Shown here: piece after piece, positions 1 through 7,893 of the stretch | Position numbering within the stretch: the first letter of the stretch is position 1 | Layout: every line of letters starts with the position of its first letter | From: Vicinamibacteria bacterium | Lineage (GTDB): Bacteria; Acidobacteriota; Vicinamibacteria; Vicinamibacterales; UBA2999 | Assembly (NCBI GenBank): GCA_025938035.1 | Contig: JAICQE010000035.1 | Span: 1 to 28,195, forward strand | Reading direction: 5' to 3' | Length of the DNA stretch: 28,195 nucleotides | Made by a program: the position numbers and the translations under genes | The notes under the pieces: generated by a model | Seen by the model: only the letters and a program-made list of their open reading frames with translations | Database searches by the model: none | Told to the model about the DNA's origin: nothing

Positions 1-2
1 CG

Positions 3-998
3 ACTCAGGCGCCCGCAGCGCCGGATCCGCCGCTCAAGGGAAAGCTCGAACGCGTGAAGGTCCACGGCAAATCGCTCGAGGGAAATCTGATGGGCGAAAC
101 AGCCTCGCCCGAGGTGTCGATTTACCTTCCCCCAAGCTATTCGACCGATCCGGACCGCCGGTTTCCCGTCGTCTATCTGCTGCACGGGTACACGGGAACC
201 GATCTGTCGTACTTCGGAGACGGCGCGCGGCGCCTGCACGTGATTGCGGAGCGTGTGTTCGCGAGCGGCACGGCCCGCGAGATGATCCTCGTGATGCCGA
301 ACGCGATGAATGCGTACGGCGGCAGCATGTACGGCAATTCGGCAACGACGGGCGACTGGGAGACCTTTATCGCCGAGGACCTCGTCGCCTACATGGACAG
401 GAACTACCGGACGATCCCGACCCGCGCGGCCCGCGGCCTTGGCGGTCACTCGATGGGTGGCTACGGCACGCTTCGCATCGGCATGAAGCGGCCGGATGTG
501 TTCTCGGCGTTGTACGCGCTCAGCTCGTGCTGTCTCAATGAAGGCACCGTCCGGCCGGGGCGCAGCAGCGAGCCGTCAGCGGCGGAGCTCGTGAAGTCGA
601 TCGACGAAGTCCGCGGGCGCCGCGGAGGCGCCGCGGGGACGCTGGCGCGCGCGGCGTCATGGGCGCCCAACCCCGAGAACCCGCCGCTCTATCTCGACCT
701 GCCCACGAAGAGCGGACAGGTGGTGCCGGAGGTGGCGGTCAAATGGGCGGCCAATTCGCCGGTGGCGATGCTCGATCAGTACGTGCCGAACCTGAAAAAG
801 TACACCGCAATCGCCCTCGACATCGGCCTGCAGGACAACCTGATCACGAGCAATCGCGTATTCATCGAGCGTCTGAACCGCTTCGGCATCCCGCACACGT
901 TCGAGACCTACGAAGGCGACCACGGCAATCGAATCCCGCAGCGGCTCGAAGGCAGCGTGCTGCCGTTCTTTTCCAAGGTGTTGGCCTCTCAGCGGTAA
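3..998 (+). CDS. Secreted putative esterase (alpha/beta hydrolase, esterase D/antigen 85 type), 5' truncated
   Basis: Serine hydrolase of the putative-esterase family (PF00756-like). The frame is open from the left edge and the residues before the first possible start (GTG at 54) read as a Pro/Ala-rich post-signal-peptide linker, so the gene very probably begins outside the window; 331 residues are visible. The core shows a VVYLLHGYTG oxyanion-hole segment, a GGHSMGG nucleophile elbow (Ser codon at 450), an LDIGLQDNL segment likely holding the acid and an EGDHGNRIP segment with the catalytic His near the end, so the triad looks complete. Substrate is unknown. S-formylglutathione hydrolases share this fold, but the secreted-looking N-terminus argues against that cytoplasmic role. 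It converges on the gene ending at 1042, with a hairpin between. Confidence 0.85.
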   Translation, partial: TQAPAAPDPPLKGKLERVKVHGKSLEGNLMGETASPEVSIYLPPSYSTDPDRRFPVVYLLHGYTGTDLSYFGDGARRLHVIAERVFASGTAREMILVMPNAMNAYGGSMYGNSATTGDWETFIAEDLVAYMDRNYRTIPTRAARGLGGHSMGGYGTLRIGMKRPDVFSALYALSSCCLNEGTVRPGRSSEPSAAELVKSIDEVRGRRGGAAGTLARAASWAPNPENPPLYLDLPTKSGQVVPEVAVKWAANSPVAMLDQYVPNLKKYTAIALDIGLQDNLITSNRVFIERLNRFGIPHTFETYEGDHGNRIPQRLEGSVLPFFSKVLASQR

Positions 999-1020
999 GG
1001 GGGGCCTTCAGGCCTCCGCT

Positions 1021-1040
1021 CGGAGACCTGAGGGTCTCCG
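1021..1040. terminator. Hairpin between convergent genes
   Basis: A perfect 8-bp stem (CGGAGACC / GGTCTCCG) with a TGAG loop lies between the stop codons at 998 and 1042. A smaller GGCC-TTCA-GGCC dyad precedes it at 1003-1014. No T-tract follows on either strand, so it would be a weak bidirectional terminator, or another member of the palindromic GC-rich repeats seen near 5.7 and 6.2 kb. Confidence 0.5.
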
Positions 1041-1041
1041 G

Positions 1042-2031
1042 CTACTGGTCGATCAGATACTCGGCCTTGTCGGCCGCGCCGATGTGGACTGTGTCCAGAT
1101 CGGCGTGCTCGTACGACGGCTTCCACGCGGGCTGGCGCAGCACGTAGAGGTTGAACGCGCCGTCTCCGGGAGCGATGCGCGTCGCCGAATTCACGATGTA
1201 GGTGTTGCCGTCGGCGGCGAAGCTCAATGAGGTCCCGCGCACGGTGCCGGCCCGCTGGAACTGCCCGCGCGGCACGATCGAGAGCAGGAAGCGGCCGGCG
1301 TTCGGCACGTAGATCCAGACGATGCCGCCCGAGGCTTCGCCGCTCGTCTGGACGTTCCGCAGGACGCCTCCACGCCGGCCGCCGCTCACCGCCTGGTAGC
1401 TCCACCTGACGTGCGGCGCGGTCAGCGTCAGGGCAACGTCGGCAGCGCTGAAGTCGCGTGGCGGTCCTGCGGGGAACGAGAACTCACGGAGGCGGTCCGG
1501 GTTGAAGCCGCCCTGCCTGGGCGCCTCGCCAACCGTGATGTACTCGATCAGCCGTTGTCCCCACGTGTCGTTGGTCAGCAGCGCCAGCTCCAGCACTTCG
1601 CCCGCACGGATGGTGCGCGGGGCCGGGAACCTTGGCGCCGCCAGTTGCCTCCATGACGCACCGGCTTCGCCGAGGATACGCTTGTCCTCCGCCGTCAGCG
1701 TCAACGGACCGAATTCCAGGGAGTACATATCGTTCTCGTTCTGTCCATCCCCGCCGCGCTGCGCTCGCCCGATACGCGCGTCGTAGCCGAAGTACACCTT
1801 GTTCGCCCGGTCGAGCATGACGCGGTGCACCGTATGGGGTGTCGTCGTGAACACGAGCATGTTGAGGCTGTCGCCGAGCGGCGGCAGCGGGGGCTCGAGT
1901 CGCGTTTCGTAGTAGAAGGCCAGGCCGCCGAGGACGGTGGAGCCGCTCTCGACGCGGCTGGTTTGCGCGTTGGCGGCGATCGCCGAGAGGATCACGAGCC
2001 CCGAAGCCACGAAGACGCGAAGGTGTGTCAT
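1042..2031 (-). CDS. Secreted hypothetical protein, last gene of the ECF sigma operon
   Basis: 329 residues with a clear signal peptide (MTHLRVFVASGLVILSAIAA, likely cut after NAQ). No catalytic motif is recognised. The body is rich in beta-strand-like segments and contains a Gly/Arg patch (SGGRRGGV) around residue 220. Its start codon overlaps the stop of the small membrane protein upstream (ATG at 2031, preceding stop ending at 2028), so it is translationally coupled to the sigma/anti-sigma-like pair and is probably an envelope protein controlled by, or sensing for, that system. The function is not known; the operon position is seen and the regulatory role is inferred. Confidence 0.75.
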   Translation of the reverse strand: MTHLRVFVASGLVILSAIAANAQTSRVESGSTVLGGLAFYYETRLEPPLPPLGDSLNMLVFTTTPHTVHRVMLDRANKVYFGYDARIGRAQRGGDGQNENDMYSLEFGPLTLTAEDKRILGEAGASWRQLAAPRFPAPRTIRAGEVLELALLTNDTWGQRLIEYITVGEAPRQGGFNPDRLREFSFPAGPPRDFSAADVALTLTAPHVRWSYQAVSGGRRGGVLRNVQTSGEASGGIVWIYVPNAGRFLLSIVPRGQFQRAGTVRGTSLSFAADGNTYIVNSATRIAPGDGAFNLYVLRQPAWKPSYEHADLDTVHIGAADKAEYLIDQ

Positions 2032-2342
2032 TTCAGCTCTCCCACGACACGAATCTCCACGCGCTCGACGGGCTGAAAGTCCGCCAGCGAGACAACGGGT
2101 TGCGACGACGACGGCGGCTCCGCGACCGGCTCACGCGAGGGATTGCCCGAGAAGAGCCAGAATGCCGCGCCCAGTGCGACCGCCAGGCCGACGGGCACCG
2201 GCACACGGATGGTTCCCGTCAGCAGCCACGCCCACCAGCGCCCGCCATTCACCGCCGGTGTGGCGACGGGCGGCCTCAGGTGCGGAGGCGCATCCGGTGC
2301 TCTCCATTCGTGCAACAGGTGATTCAGCTCACGGTCGTCCAT
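2028..2342 (-). CDS. Small single-pass membrane protein, putative anti-sigma factor
   Basis: 104 residues: a short acidic N-terminus (MDDRELNHLLHEWRAPDAPP), one transmembrane segment at about residues 45-65 (VPVGLAVALGAAFWLF) and a short C-terminal, probably periplasmic, tail. It overlaps the sigma factor gene by 14 nt and the next gene by 4 nt. Position and topology fit an anti-sigma factor, but the cytoplasmic part is only about 40 residues and lacks the His-x3-Cys-x2-Cys zinc motif of ZAS-type anti-sigmas. The role is inferred from context. Confidence 0.7.
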   Translation of the reverse strand: MDDRELNHLLHEWRAPDAPPHLRPPVATPAVNGGRWWAWLLTGTIRVPVPVGLAVALGAAFWLFSGNPSREPVAEPPSSSQPVVSLADFQPVERVEIRVVGELK

Positions 2343-2829
2343 GGGTTGCAGTCCTCACGGGTTCGAGCATCTTCTTCAGGTTCTGCCGGGCGCGGTGGAG
2401 ACGCGACTTCACGGTGCCCACTTCGGCATCCACGGCGTGCGCGATCTCCTCGAGCGAGAGCTCCCCGTATTCCGCGAGGATCACGGCTTCGCGCTGCAGC
2501 GGCGGCAGCGAGCGGACCGCGCGGCCGACCAGCTCGCCGATCTCGCCGCGATCCACGTTCATCGGTTCGGCGATGAACCCGTCGCCGTCGAGCGGCTCGA
2601 ATCGGTGCTCGCCGCGCCAGCGCTTCAACGCCACGTTCCTGGCGATCCCCAGCAGAAACGCCCGAAGCGACCCCCGCCCCGGATCGAACCGCTCGGGGTT
2701 CCGCAGCAGCGCCAGAAACACGTCCTGCGTGATGTCCTCGGCGGCCTCGGGCGACGACATGCGCCAGGCGAAGCGGTACACCGCGTCCTTGTGCTCGTCG
2801 AAGGCGCGCTGGAACTCGGTGGCGGTCAT
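2329..2829 (-). CDS. ECF-type RNA polymerase sigma factor
   Basis: About 166 residues with both ECF regions. Region 2 spans roughly residues 8-70 (VYRFAWRMSS...AAEDITQDVFLALL...LRAFLLGIARNVALKRWR). Region 4 spans roughly 105-160 (LPPLQREAVILAEYGELSLEEIAHAVDAEVGTVKSRLHRARQNL). It would direct polymerase to a small regulon, probably including its own operon. ATG at 2829 is chosen because region 2 begins right after it. An in-frame start at 2874 would add 15 residues encoded by a repeat-like sequence and is unlikely. The gene is transcribed leftward and diverges from the metallo-hydrolase gene at 2958. Confidence 0.9.
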   Translation of the reverse strand: MTATEFQRAFDEHKDAVYRFAWRMSSPEAAEDITQDVFLALLRNPERFDPGRGSLRAFLLGIARNVALKRWRGEHRFEPLDGDGFIAEPMNVDRGEIGELVGRAVRSLPPLQREAVILAEYGELSLEEIAHAVDAEVGTVKSRLHRARQNLKKMLEPVRTATHGRP

Positions 2830-2831
2830 CC

Positions 2832-2873
2832 CTCGACGATGCTCGGGATGACCCTGAGGCTCTCGAAGGGTCA
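2832..2873. repeat. Interspersed repeat-like sequence upstream of the sigma gene
   Basis: The stretch containing CTCGGGATGACCCTGAGG and CTCTCGAAGGGTCA resembles short intergenic repeats common in GC-rich environmental bacteria. It abuts the sigma factor start codon and opens a spurious N-terminal extension. Only one copy is present here, so the assignment rests on resemblance. Confidence 0.4.
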
Positions 2874-2924
2874 CGCGGCTCTCATTTCTTCATTACCAGA
2901 CGAGGCCGCGCAGGATACGGCCTG

Positions 2925-2930
2925 TATAAT
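2925..2930 (+). promoter_or_regulatory. Candidate -10 box (TATAAT) of the metallo-hydrolase gene
   Basis: A perfect TATAAT followed by TCCGCCGC lies 27 nt upstream of the ATG at 2958, giving a leader of about 20 nt that carries a GGAGG ribosome site at 2948-2952, 5 nt before the start. No convincing -35 hexamer is visible. The same TATAAT-plus-CG-rich context recurs at 9807 (+) and 18893 (-). Confidence 0.6.
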
Positions 2931-2957
2931 TCCGCCGCACAAATTGTGGAGGCACTG

Positions 2958-4469
2958 ATGAGAAAAGCGTGGATCGCGGGCCTTGTCGTGGCGGCAGGGC
3001 TGGCCGTGCCGGCCGCCGCCCAGAACGCAAACACCGTCGTCGCCACCGCGACCAAGGCCATGGGCGTCGACGGGCTGAACTCGATTCATTACTACGGCGT
3101 CGGCATGCAGGGCAGCCTGGGCCAGAACAACAACGCGAACATGCCGTGGCCGCTCAGCCCCTTGAATGAATACGTGCGCGCGATCGATTTCACGCAGCCT
3201 GCGTCGCGCGCCACCGCGCGCACCTGGGCCGTGTCGGTCATCACCAACCGGGCGTCAGAAGGCGCGTTCAATCAGGTCGTGACGCCGGCGTCGACGTCGT
3301 GGGCGGATCAGCTCGAGATCTGGATCACGCCCTGGGGGTTCCTCAAAGGCGCCGCGGCCAACAACGCGACTGTGCGGTCGCGCACGGTGAACGGCACGCG
3401 CTACCAGGAAGTGACGTTCAACGCGCCGGTGAAGTCTCCCGGCGGCCAGCCGTACCGCGTCGTCGGCTACATCAACAATCAGAATCTGGTGGAGCGCGTG
3501 CAGACGTGGCTCGAGCACCCGGTTTTCGGCGACATGCTGGTCGAGGCGGACTACGCGAACTACCGCGACAGTCTCGGGCTGAAGTTTCCGACGAGGATCG
3601 TGCAGAAGCGGGCCGGCTGGCCGGTCTTCGAGTTTCAGATCGTCGGCGCGCACGCGAATCCGGCGAATCTGCAGGCGTTGATGACGCCTCCCCCGGCCCC
3701 CGGCCGCGGCGGCGCGCCTGGCGCCGGCGGGCCTCCGGGGGGCGGGCGAGGGGGAGCCCCCGCGCCGCCCGCCGCATACGCTGAGCAGCTCGCGCCCGGT
3801 GTGTTCCGGATCGGTCAGAAACCTGCGGCGGGCACCTACAGCGCGCTTGCCGTGGAGTTCAACGACCATATCGTGCTCTTCGAGCCAGGTCCCGCCAGCA
3901 TCGCGCGGGGCGAGGCGATCATTGCGGAAACCAAGCGCGCGATTCCAAACAAGCCCATTCGGTTCGGAGCGATTTCGCATCACCACATCGACCACACTGG
4001 AGGGCTCGCGGCGACCGTCGCGGAAGGGATCACGATCGTGACGCCCGAGGTGAACCGGCAGTTCCTCCTCAACGCGTTCTCGACGCCGCGCACGCTGGCG
4101 CCCGACGGGCTTGCCAAGTCGGGCCGCAAGCCGCAAGTACAGGGATTCGCCGGCGACAGGCACGTATTCACCGATGGCACCCGCACGTTCGAGCTGCACG
4201 TGATCAAGGGACTGCCGCACGCGGACGGCCTGGTCGTCGGATACCTGCCGAAAGAGCGGATTCTGATTTACGCGGATATGTTCAATCTTCCGTCCGCCGC
4301 CGAACCCGTGCCGAATCCCCCGGTGCGCGGCACCATGGTCTTCGCCGACAACATCGAGCGGCTCAAGTTGACGCCGGAGCGCATCATCTCAGTCCACGCG
4401 CTCGATCAGCAGAACGACGGACGGACGACGACCGTGGCGGAGATCCGCGCGTCGCTTGGGCGCAAATAG
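2958..4469 (+). CDS. Secreted metallo-beta-lactamase-fold hydrolase with N-terminal extra domain
   Basis: 503 residues. ATG at 2958 is chosen over GTG at 2946 because GGAGG sits 5 nt before it and the signal peptide (MRKAWIAGLVVAAGLAVPAAAQ) then starts cleanly. Residues about 25-235 form a beta-rich domain reminiscent of lipoprotein-carrier-like modules, followed by a Gly/Pro/Arg-rich linker (about 240-275). The C-terminal half is an MBL domain with the metal motif HHHIDHTGG (His341-His346), a downstream LPHADGLVVGYLP segment, the YADMF strand with the bridging Asp, and a terminal SVHAL. Most zinc ligands therefore look present. The substrate is unknown. The next gene starts 9 nt downstream, suggesting co-transcription. 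Confidence 0.85.
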   Translation: MRKAWIAGLVVAAGLAVPAAAQNANTVVATATKAMGVDGLNSIHYYGVGMQGSLGQNNNANMPWPLSPLNEYVRAIDFTQPASRATARTWAVSVITNRASEGAFNQVVTPASTSWADQLEIWITPWGFLKGAAANNATVRSRTVNGTRYQEVTFNAPVKSPGGQPYRVVGYINNQNLVERVQTWLEHPVFGDMLVEADYANYRDSLGLKFPTRIVQKRAGWPVFEFQIVGAHANPANLQALMTPPPAPGRGGAPGAGGPPGGGRGGAPAPPAAYAEQLAPGVFRIGQKPAAGTYSALAVEFNDHIVLFEPGPASIARGEAIIAETKRAIPNKPIRFGAISHHHIDHTGGLAATVAEGITIVTPEVNRQFLLNAFSTPRTLAPDGLAKSGRKPQVQGFAGDRHVFTDGTRTFELHVIKGLPHADGLVVGYLPKERILIYADMFNLPSAAEPVPNPPVRGTMVFADNIERLKLTPERIISVHALDQQNDGRTTTVAEIRASLGRK

Positions 4470-4478
4470 GCTGGTTGG

Positions 4479-5654
4479 ATGACGGTTATGGCGATGACGG
4501 CTCTCTCGATCGATCTCGTTGAACGCGCCAAAGCCGTCGGCTCGCTCGCCGATGCGCACGCGGAGTGGGGTGACAAGAACGGCCGGCTGGCCGAGCCGGT
4601 CGTCGAGGCGCTCCATCGCGAAGGCCTTTATGGCATCTGGGTGCCGCGGACGATCCGCGGCGGCGCCGAACTCGACGTCGTGTCGTCACTCGGTGTCATC
4701 GAGAACGTCTCGTACGGCGATCCATCAGCCGGATGGGTGCTGATGGCGTCGGCGCTGGCGATTGGAACCGGCGCGGCCTACCTCGGCGACACGGCGGTGG
4801 CCGAGCTGTTCGGGGGAGAGCGGCTCCCCGTGATCGCCGGGCAGGGGACGAGGCCTGGCACCGCATTGCCCAAGGACGGCGGGTTCCTCCTGTCGGGCTC
4901 GTGGAGCTTTGCGTCCGGTATTCACCATGGCACGCACATCCACACGCTCGGCGTCATCGAGGGTACCGGCGAGCCGCGGATCTTCGTGCTGCCGGTCTCG
5001 CAGGCAACGCTCGTCGACAACTGGGACGTGCTCGGGCTGCGTGGCACCGGCAGCATCGACTATCGGATCGACTCCGTGTTCGTGCCCGACGCCTTCACCC
5101 ACTTCGCCGTGACCGAAGTCCCCCGGCGCGGCGGTCCGCTCTTCACCATCGGGATCGTGGGCTTCGCGGTGATCTGCCATTCCGCGTGGGGATGCGGAAT
5201 CGGCCGGCGGCTGCTCGACGAGCTCGCCGCCAGTCTGAAGGCGAAGACGGGGCGCGCCGGTAGTCTGGCCGAGAGCGACAGCTTCCAGGAGCAATACGCG
5301 AAGCTCGAAGGCACGTATCGCGCGGCGCGGGCGCTCGTGTACGAGACGTGGGCCGACGTCCGTCACACGCTGGACCGTGGCGAACCGCTCTCGGTCCGCC
5401 AGCACTCGTTGATGCGGCTGGCGATGGCGCACGTCACGTGGTCGTCTCAGGAAGTCGCGGCGTTCGTCTACAAGTCAGCCGGCACGGCGGCGCTGCGCGC
5501 AGGAACGATCCAGCGCTTGTTCCGCGACATGCACGCCGGCACGCAGCACGTGACATCCTCGCCGCCGGTGTTTCGCGCGATCGGCCGCGAGCTCGCCGGA
5601 CTGGCGACGGGAAAGAAGTGGGTCTTTCTCGACCTTGTCGACGCGCCGCAGTAG
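4479..5654 (+). CDS. Acyl-CoA-dehydrogenase-fold flavoprotein (group D monooxygenase-like)
   Basis: 391 residues matching acyl-CoA dehydrogenase-like flavin monooxygenases (HsaA/DszC/hydroxylase type). Visible are the helical N-domain (GLYGIWVPRTIRGGAELD), a mid beta-domain with SGSWSFASGIHHGTHI and GLRGTGSIDYRIDSVFVPD, and the C-terminal helices ending in the diagnostic RDMHAGTQHVTSSPPVFRAIGREL. The family oxidises aromatic or sulfur compounds with FMNH2/FADH2 from a separate reductase. No reductase gene is adjacent. ATG at 4479 follows the previous stop by 9 nt; ATGs at 4488 and 4494 are alternatives, and none has a strong ribosome site. True dehydrogenase activity is less likely but not excluded. 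Confidence 0.85.
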   Translation: MTVMAMTALSIDLVERAKAVGSLADAHAEWGDKNGRLAEPVVEALHREGLYGIWVPRTIRGGAELDVVSSLGVIENVSYGDPSAGWVLMASALAIGTGAAYLGDTAVAELFGGERLPVIAGQGTRPGTALPKDGGFLLSGSWSFASGIHHGTHIHTLGVIEGTGEPRIFVLPVSQATLVDNWDVLGLRGTGSIDYRIDSVFVPDAFTHFAVTEVPRRGGPLFTIGIVGFAVICHSAWGCGIGRRLLDELAASLKAKTGRAGSLAESDSFQEQYAKLEGTYRAARALVYETWADVRHTLDRGEPLSVRQHSLMRLAMAHVTWSSQEVAAFVYKSAGTAALRAGTIQRLFRDMHAGTQHVTSSPPVFRAIGRELAGLATGKKWVFLDLVDAPQ

Positions 5655-5659
5655 TAATA

Positions 5660-5760
5660 TCACGCAGGCCTCAGGCATCGGGCCTCAGGCCTCAGCGCGG
5701 TCCAAGCCGGCGTGTTCTGAAACGGCTCTGAGGCCTGCGGCCTGACGCCTGAAGCCTTCA
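5660..5760. repeat. Palindromic GCCTCAGGC-type repeat cluster, left of the SWIB gene
   Basis: The 120-nt gap between 5654 and 5775 is largely filled by repeated GCCTCAGGC/GGCCTGAGG words. The left half (5666-5697) is rich in GGCCTCAGG and the right half (5726-5757) carries CTGAGGCCTG and GCCTGAAGCC, so the two halves can pair as a long imperfect hairpin. The same words occur at 6164-6262. Confidence 0.75.
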
Positions 5761-5774
5761 TCAAAGGAGATGGA

Positions 5775-6164
5775 ATGGCCAAGAGTGCGAAGCGAAGTGC
5801 GAAGACGGCGCGGAAGGGCGCTCGCAAAGGCGCTCGAAAGAGCGCAACCGCCCGGAAGGGGAGCGCGCGAAAGAGCAGCGCGCGGAAGGGCGCGAAGAAG
5901 AAGGGCGGCGGCCGCAAGCCGAACGCCGCGTTCATGGCACCCGTAACACCCAGCGCGGCGCTGTCCGATGTCGTCGGCGCCAAGCCGATCCCCCGCACCG
6001 AGGTGACCAAGCGCCTCTGGGCTTACATCAAGAAGAACCGCCTGCAGGACACGAAGAACCGCCGCAACATCAACGCCGACGCGGCGCTCAAGCCGATCTT
6101 CGGTGGCAAGTCCACCGTCAGCATGTTCGAGATGACCAAGCTGGTGAATCGGCACCTCAAGTAA
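5775..6164 (+). CDS. Histone H1-like basic tail fused to a SWIB/MDM2 domain
   Basis: 129 residues. Residues 1-48 are almost only Lys, Arg, Ala, Ser and Gly (repeats of the ARKGARK type), a DNA-binding tail like eukaryotic H1 or bacterial AlgP/Hc1 tails. Residues about 55-129 form a SWIB domain (LSDVVGAKPIPRTEVTKRLW, AYIKKNRLQD, RNINADAALKPIF, VSMFEMTKLVNRHLK). Bacterial SWIB proteins occur in chlamydiae and several environmental phyla and are presumed nucleoid-associated. AAGGAG lies 5 nt before the ATG. It is flanked on both sides by palindromic repeats, suggesting an isolated transcription unit. Confidence 0.9.
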   Translation: MAKSAKRSAKTARKGARKGARKSATARKGSARKSSARKGAKKKGGGRKPNAAFMAPVTPSAALSDVVGAKPIPRTEVTKRLWAYIKKNRLQDTKNRRNINADAALKPIFGGKSTVSMFEMTKLVNRHLK

Positions 6165-6262
6165 GGCCTCGGGCCCCAGGCCTCGGGCATCGGCGGGCCC
6201 CAGGCAGATTGTCCTGGGGCCTCAGGTAGCCCCGAGGCCTGAAGCCCGGTTCCTCTGAGGCC
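6164..6262. repeat. Palindromic repeat cluster and strong hairpin between the SWIB gene and fhcA
   Basis: Immediately after the SWIB stop codon lie GGCCTCGGG/CCCCAGGCC words of the same family as at 5.7 kb. The inner hairpin has a perfect 9-bp stem, GGCCCCAGG (6196-6204) with CCTGGGGCC (6213-6221), around an 8-nt loop. An outer arm, AGGCCTCGGGC, can pair with GCCCCGAGGCCT near 6228-6240. It could terminate the SWIB transcript. Its right end contains GAGG (6257-6260), the only visible ribosome-binding sequence for fhcA. Confidence 0.75.
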
Positions 6263-6267
6263 TTCCG

Positions 6268-7890
6268 ATGTCCCAATTGCGCATCGCCGGCGGGGCTGTC
6301 TACGACCCCGCGAATGGTGTCAACGGCGACGTCCGCGATATCTGCATCGACGGCTCGCGCATCGTCGCCGATCTCCCTGCCGGAGCTCCGCGGATCGACG
6401 CGAGCGGGATGGTCGTCATGCCCGGGGGCGTCGACATCCATTGCCATGTGGCCAGTGCCAGCGTCAACCTCGCGCGCCGGCTTCTTCCCGACGAGCACGA
6501 CGCCGATCCCGCCCCGCGGCCGTTTCCCGCGGCGCGCTCGGGCACCGGTGGGACCGTGCCGACGACCTTCACGACAGGCTACCGATATGCGGGGCTGGGG
6601 TATACGACCGTCCTCGACGCGGCAGTCGCGCCGCTGATGGCGCGATGGTCACACGCCGAGCTCGACGCGACGCCGATCGTCGATGGCGGGTTCCTCGTGC
6701 TCATGGGGAACGACGAGTACCTGCTGCGGCTGATCGACGCCGGCGACACCGGACGCGCGCGCGACTACGCGGCATGGCTGCTCGGCGCCGCGGGCGGGTA
6801 CGGCATCAAGATCGTCAACCCAGGAGGTATCGAGCTGTGGAAGCGCGGCGCGCGGGCGCGGACGGGACTCGACACGCCCGTGGGCTCGACACGCGTCACG
6901 CCGCGCGCGATCCTCGACACGCTCGTCGGCGCGGCGAATGCGCTGGAGCTGCCGCACGCCGCGCACATCCACTGCAACGACCTCGGCGTCGCCGGCAACG
7001 TCACGACGACGATCGAGAGCATGCGCGCCGTGGACGGCCGGCGCGCGCACTTTACGCACCTCCAATTTCACTGCTATGCCGCCGACGAGACAGGCGGGTG
7101 GCGGTCGGGCGCCCGGCAGCTCATCGACTACGTGAACTCGCACGCGGAGATCAGTGGAGACGTCGGACAGGTGATGTTCGGTCCGGCTACGACGCTCACC
7201 GCCGACGGCCCGGTGGAGTATCTGCTCCACATGAGCAGCGGGCGCAAATGGGTGAACGTCGACATCGAGCTGGAGACCGGTTGCGGAATCGTCCCCTACA
7301 GCTATCGCGAGAAGGCGGCCGTCGCGGCGCTCCAGTGGGTGATTGGCCTCGAACTGTTCCTGCTCTCGGCCGATCCGTGGCGTGTCGTCCTCTCGACCGA
7401 CCACCCGAACGGCGGGTCGTTCCTCTCGTACCCGGAACTGATCCGCCTGCTGATGGACCGCGCGTATCGCGACGAGCAGCTCGCACGGGTGAACCGGACG
7501 CTGCTTGCTGGAAGCGCCCTGGCCGACGGCCTCGCACGCGAGTACACACTGTCCGAGATCGCCATCGTCACCCGTGCGGGTCCCGCGAAAATCCTCGGCC
7601 TGCGCAACAAGGGGCACCTCGGCGTGGAGGCCGACGCCGACGTGACCGTCTACGCGCGCGACGCCGACATCTCACGCATGTTTGCGACGCCCCGTTACGT
7701 CCTCAAGGCCGGCGAGCTCGTCGTCGAAGAAGGGCAGCTGCGCCGGGCCCCCGCGGGACAGCGGCTGGAGGTACGTCCGGAATACGACCGATCCGTTGAA
7801 CGCGGGGTGAAAGACTTCTTCGATCGGTACGCCTCGGTGTCCTTTGCCAATTATCCCGTGCGTGACCTGACCTCTCGAACCGGGAACTGA
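6268..7890 (+). CDS. fhcA: Formyltransferase/hydrolase complex subunit A (formylmethanofuran dehydrogenase subunit A family)
   Basis: 540 residues, an amidohydrolase-fold subunit that in methylotrophs hydrolyses formyl-methanofuran (methylofuran) to formate. Visible binuclear metal-site elements are DIHCH (His58, His60), GIKIVNPGG with the expected carboxylated Lys181, HIHCN (His233, His235), HFTHLQFH (His261-His268) and STDHPNGG (Asp378). The metal site therefore looks complete. Length is typical of bacterial FhcA. The start at 6268 is supported by a GAGG 7 nt upstream that lies at the edge of the palindromic repeat. The fhcD start follows the stop by 3 nt. The pathway is the cytoplasmic oxidation of formaldehyde-derived C1 units. 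Confidence 0.95.
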   Translation: MSQLRIAGGAVYDPANGVNGDVRDICIDGSRIVADLPAGAPRIDASGMVVMPGGVDIHCHVASASVNLARRLLPDEHDADPAPRPFPAARSGTGGTVPTTFTTGYRYAGLGYTTVLDAAVAPLMARWSHAELDATPIVDGGFLVLMGNDEYLLRLIDAGDTGRARDYAAWLLGAAGGYGIKIVNPGGIELWKRGARARTGLDTPVGSTRVTPRAILDTLVGAANALELPHAAHIHCNDLGVAGNVTTTIESMRAVDGRRAHFTHLQFHCYAADETGGWRSGARQLIDYVNSHAEISGDVGQVMFGPATTLTADGPVEYLLHMSSGRKWVNVDIELETGCGIVPYSYREKAAVAALQWVIGLELFLLSADPWRVVLSTDHPNGGSFLSYPELIRLLMDRAYRDEQLARVNRTLLAGSALADGLAREYTLSEIAIVTRAGPAKILGLRNKGHLGVEADADVTVYARDADISRMFATPRYVLKAGELVVEEGQLRRAPAGQRLEVRPEYDRSVERGVKDFFDRYASVSFANYPVRDLTSRTGN

Positions 7891-7893
7891 GTG

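Noticed and set aside
3..998. Assigning the first gene as S-formylglutathione hydrolase linked to formaldehyde oxidation
   Set aside because: The Pro/Ala-rich N-terminus suggests export, and it is far from and oriented independently of the C1 genes. The fold alone is not enough.
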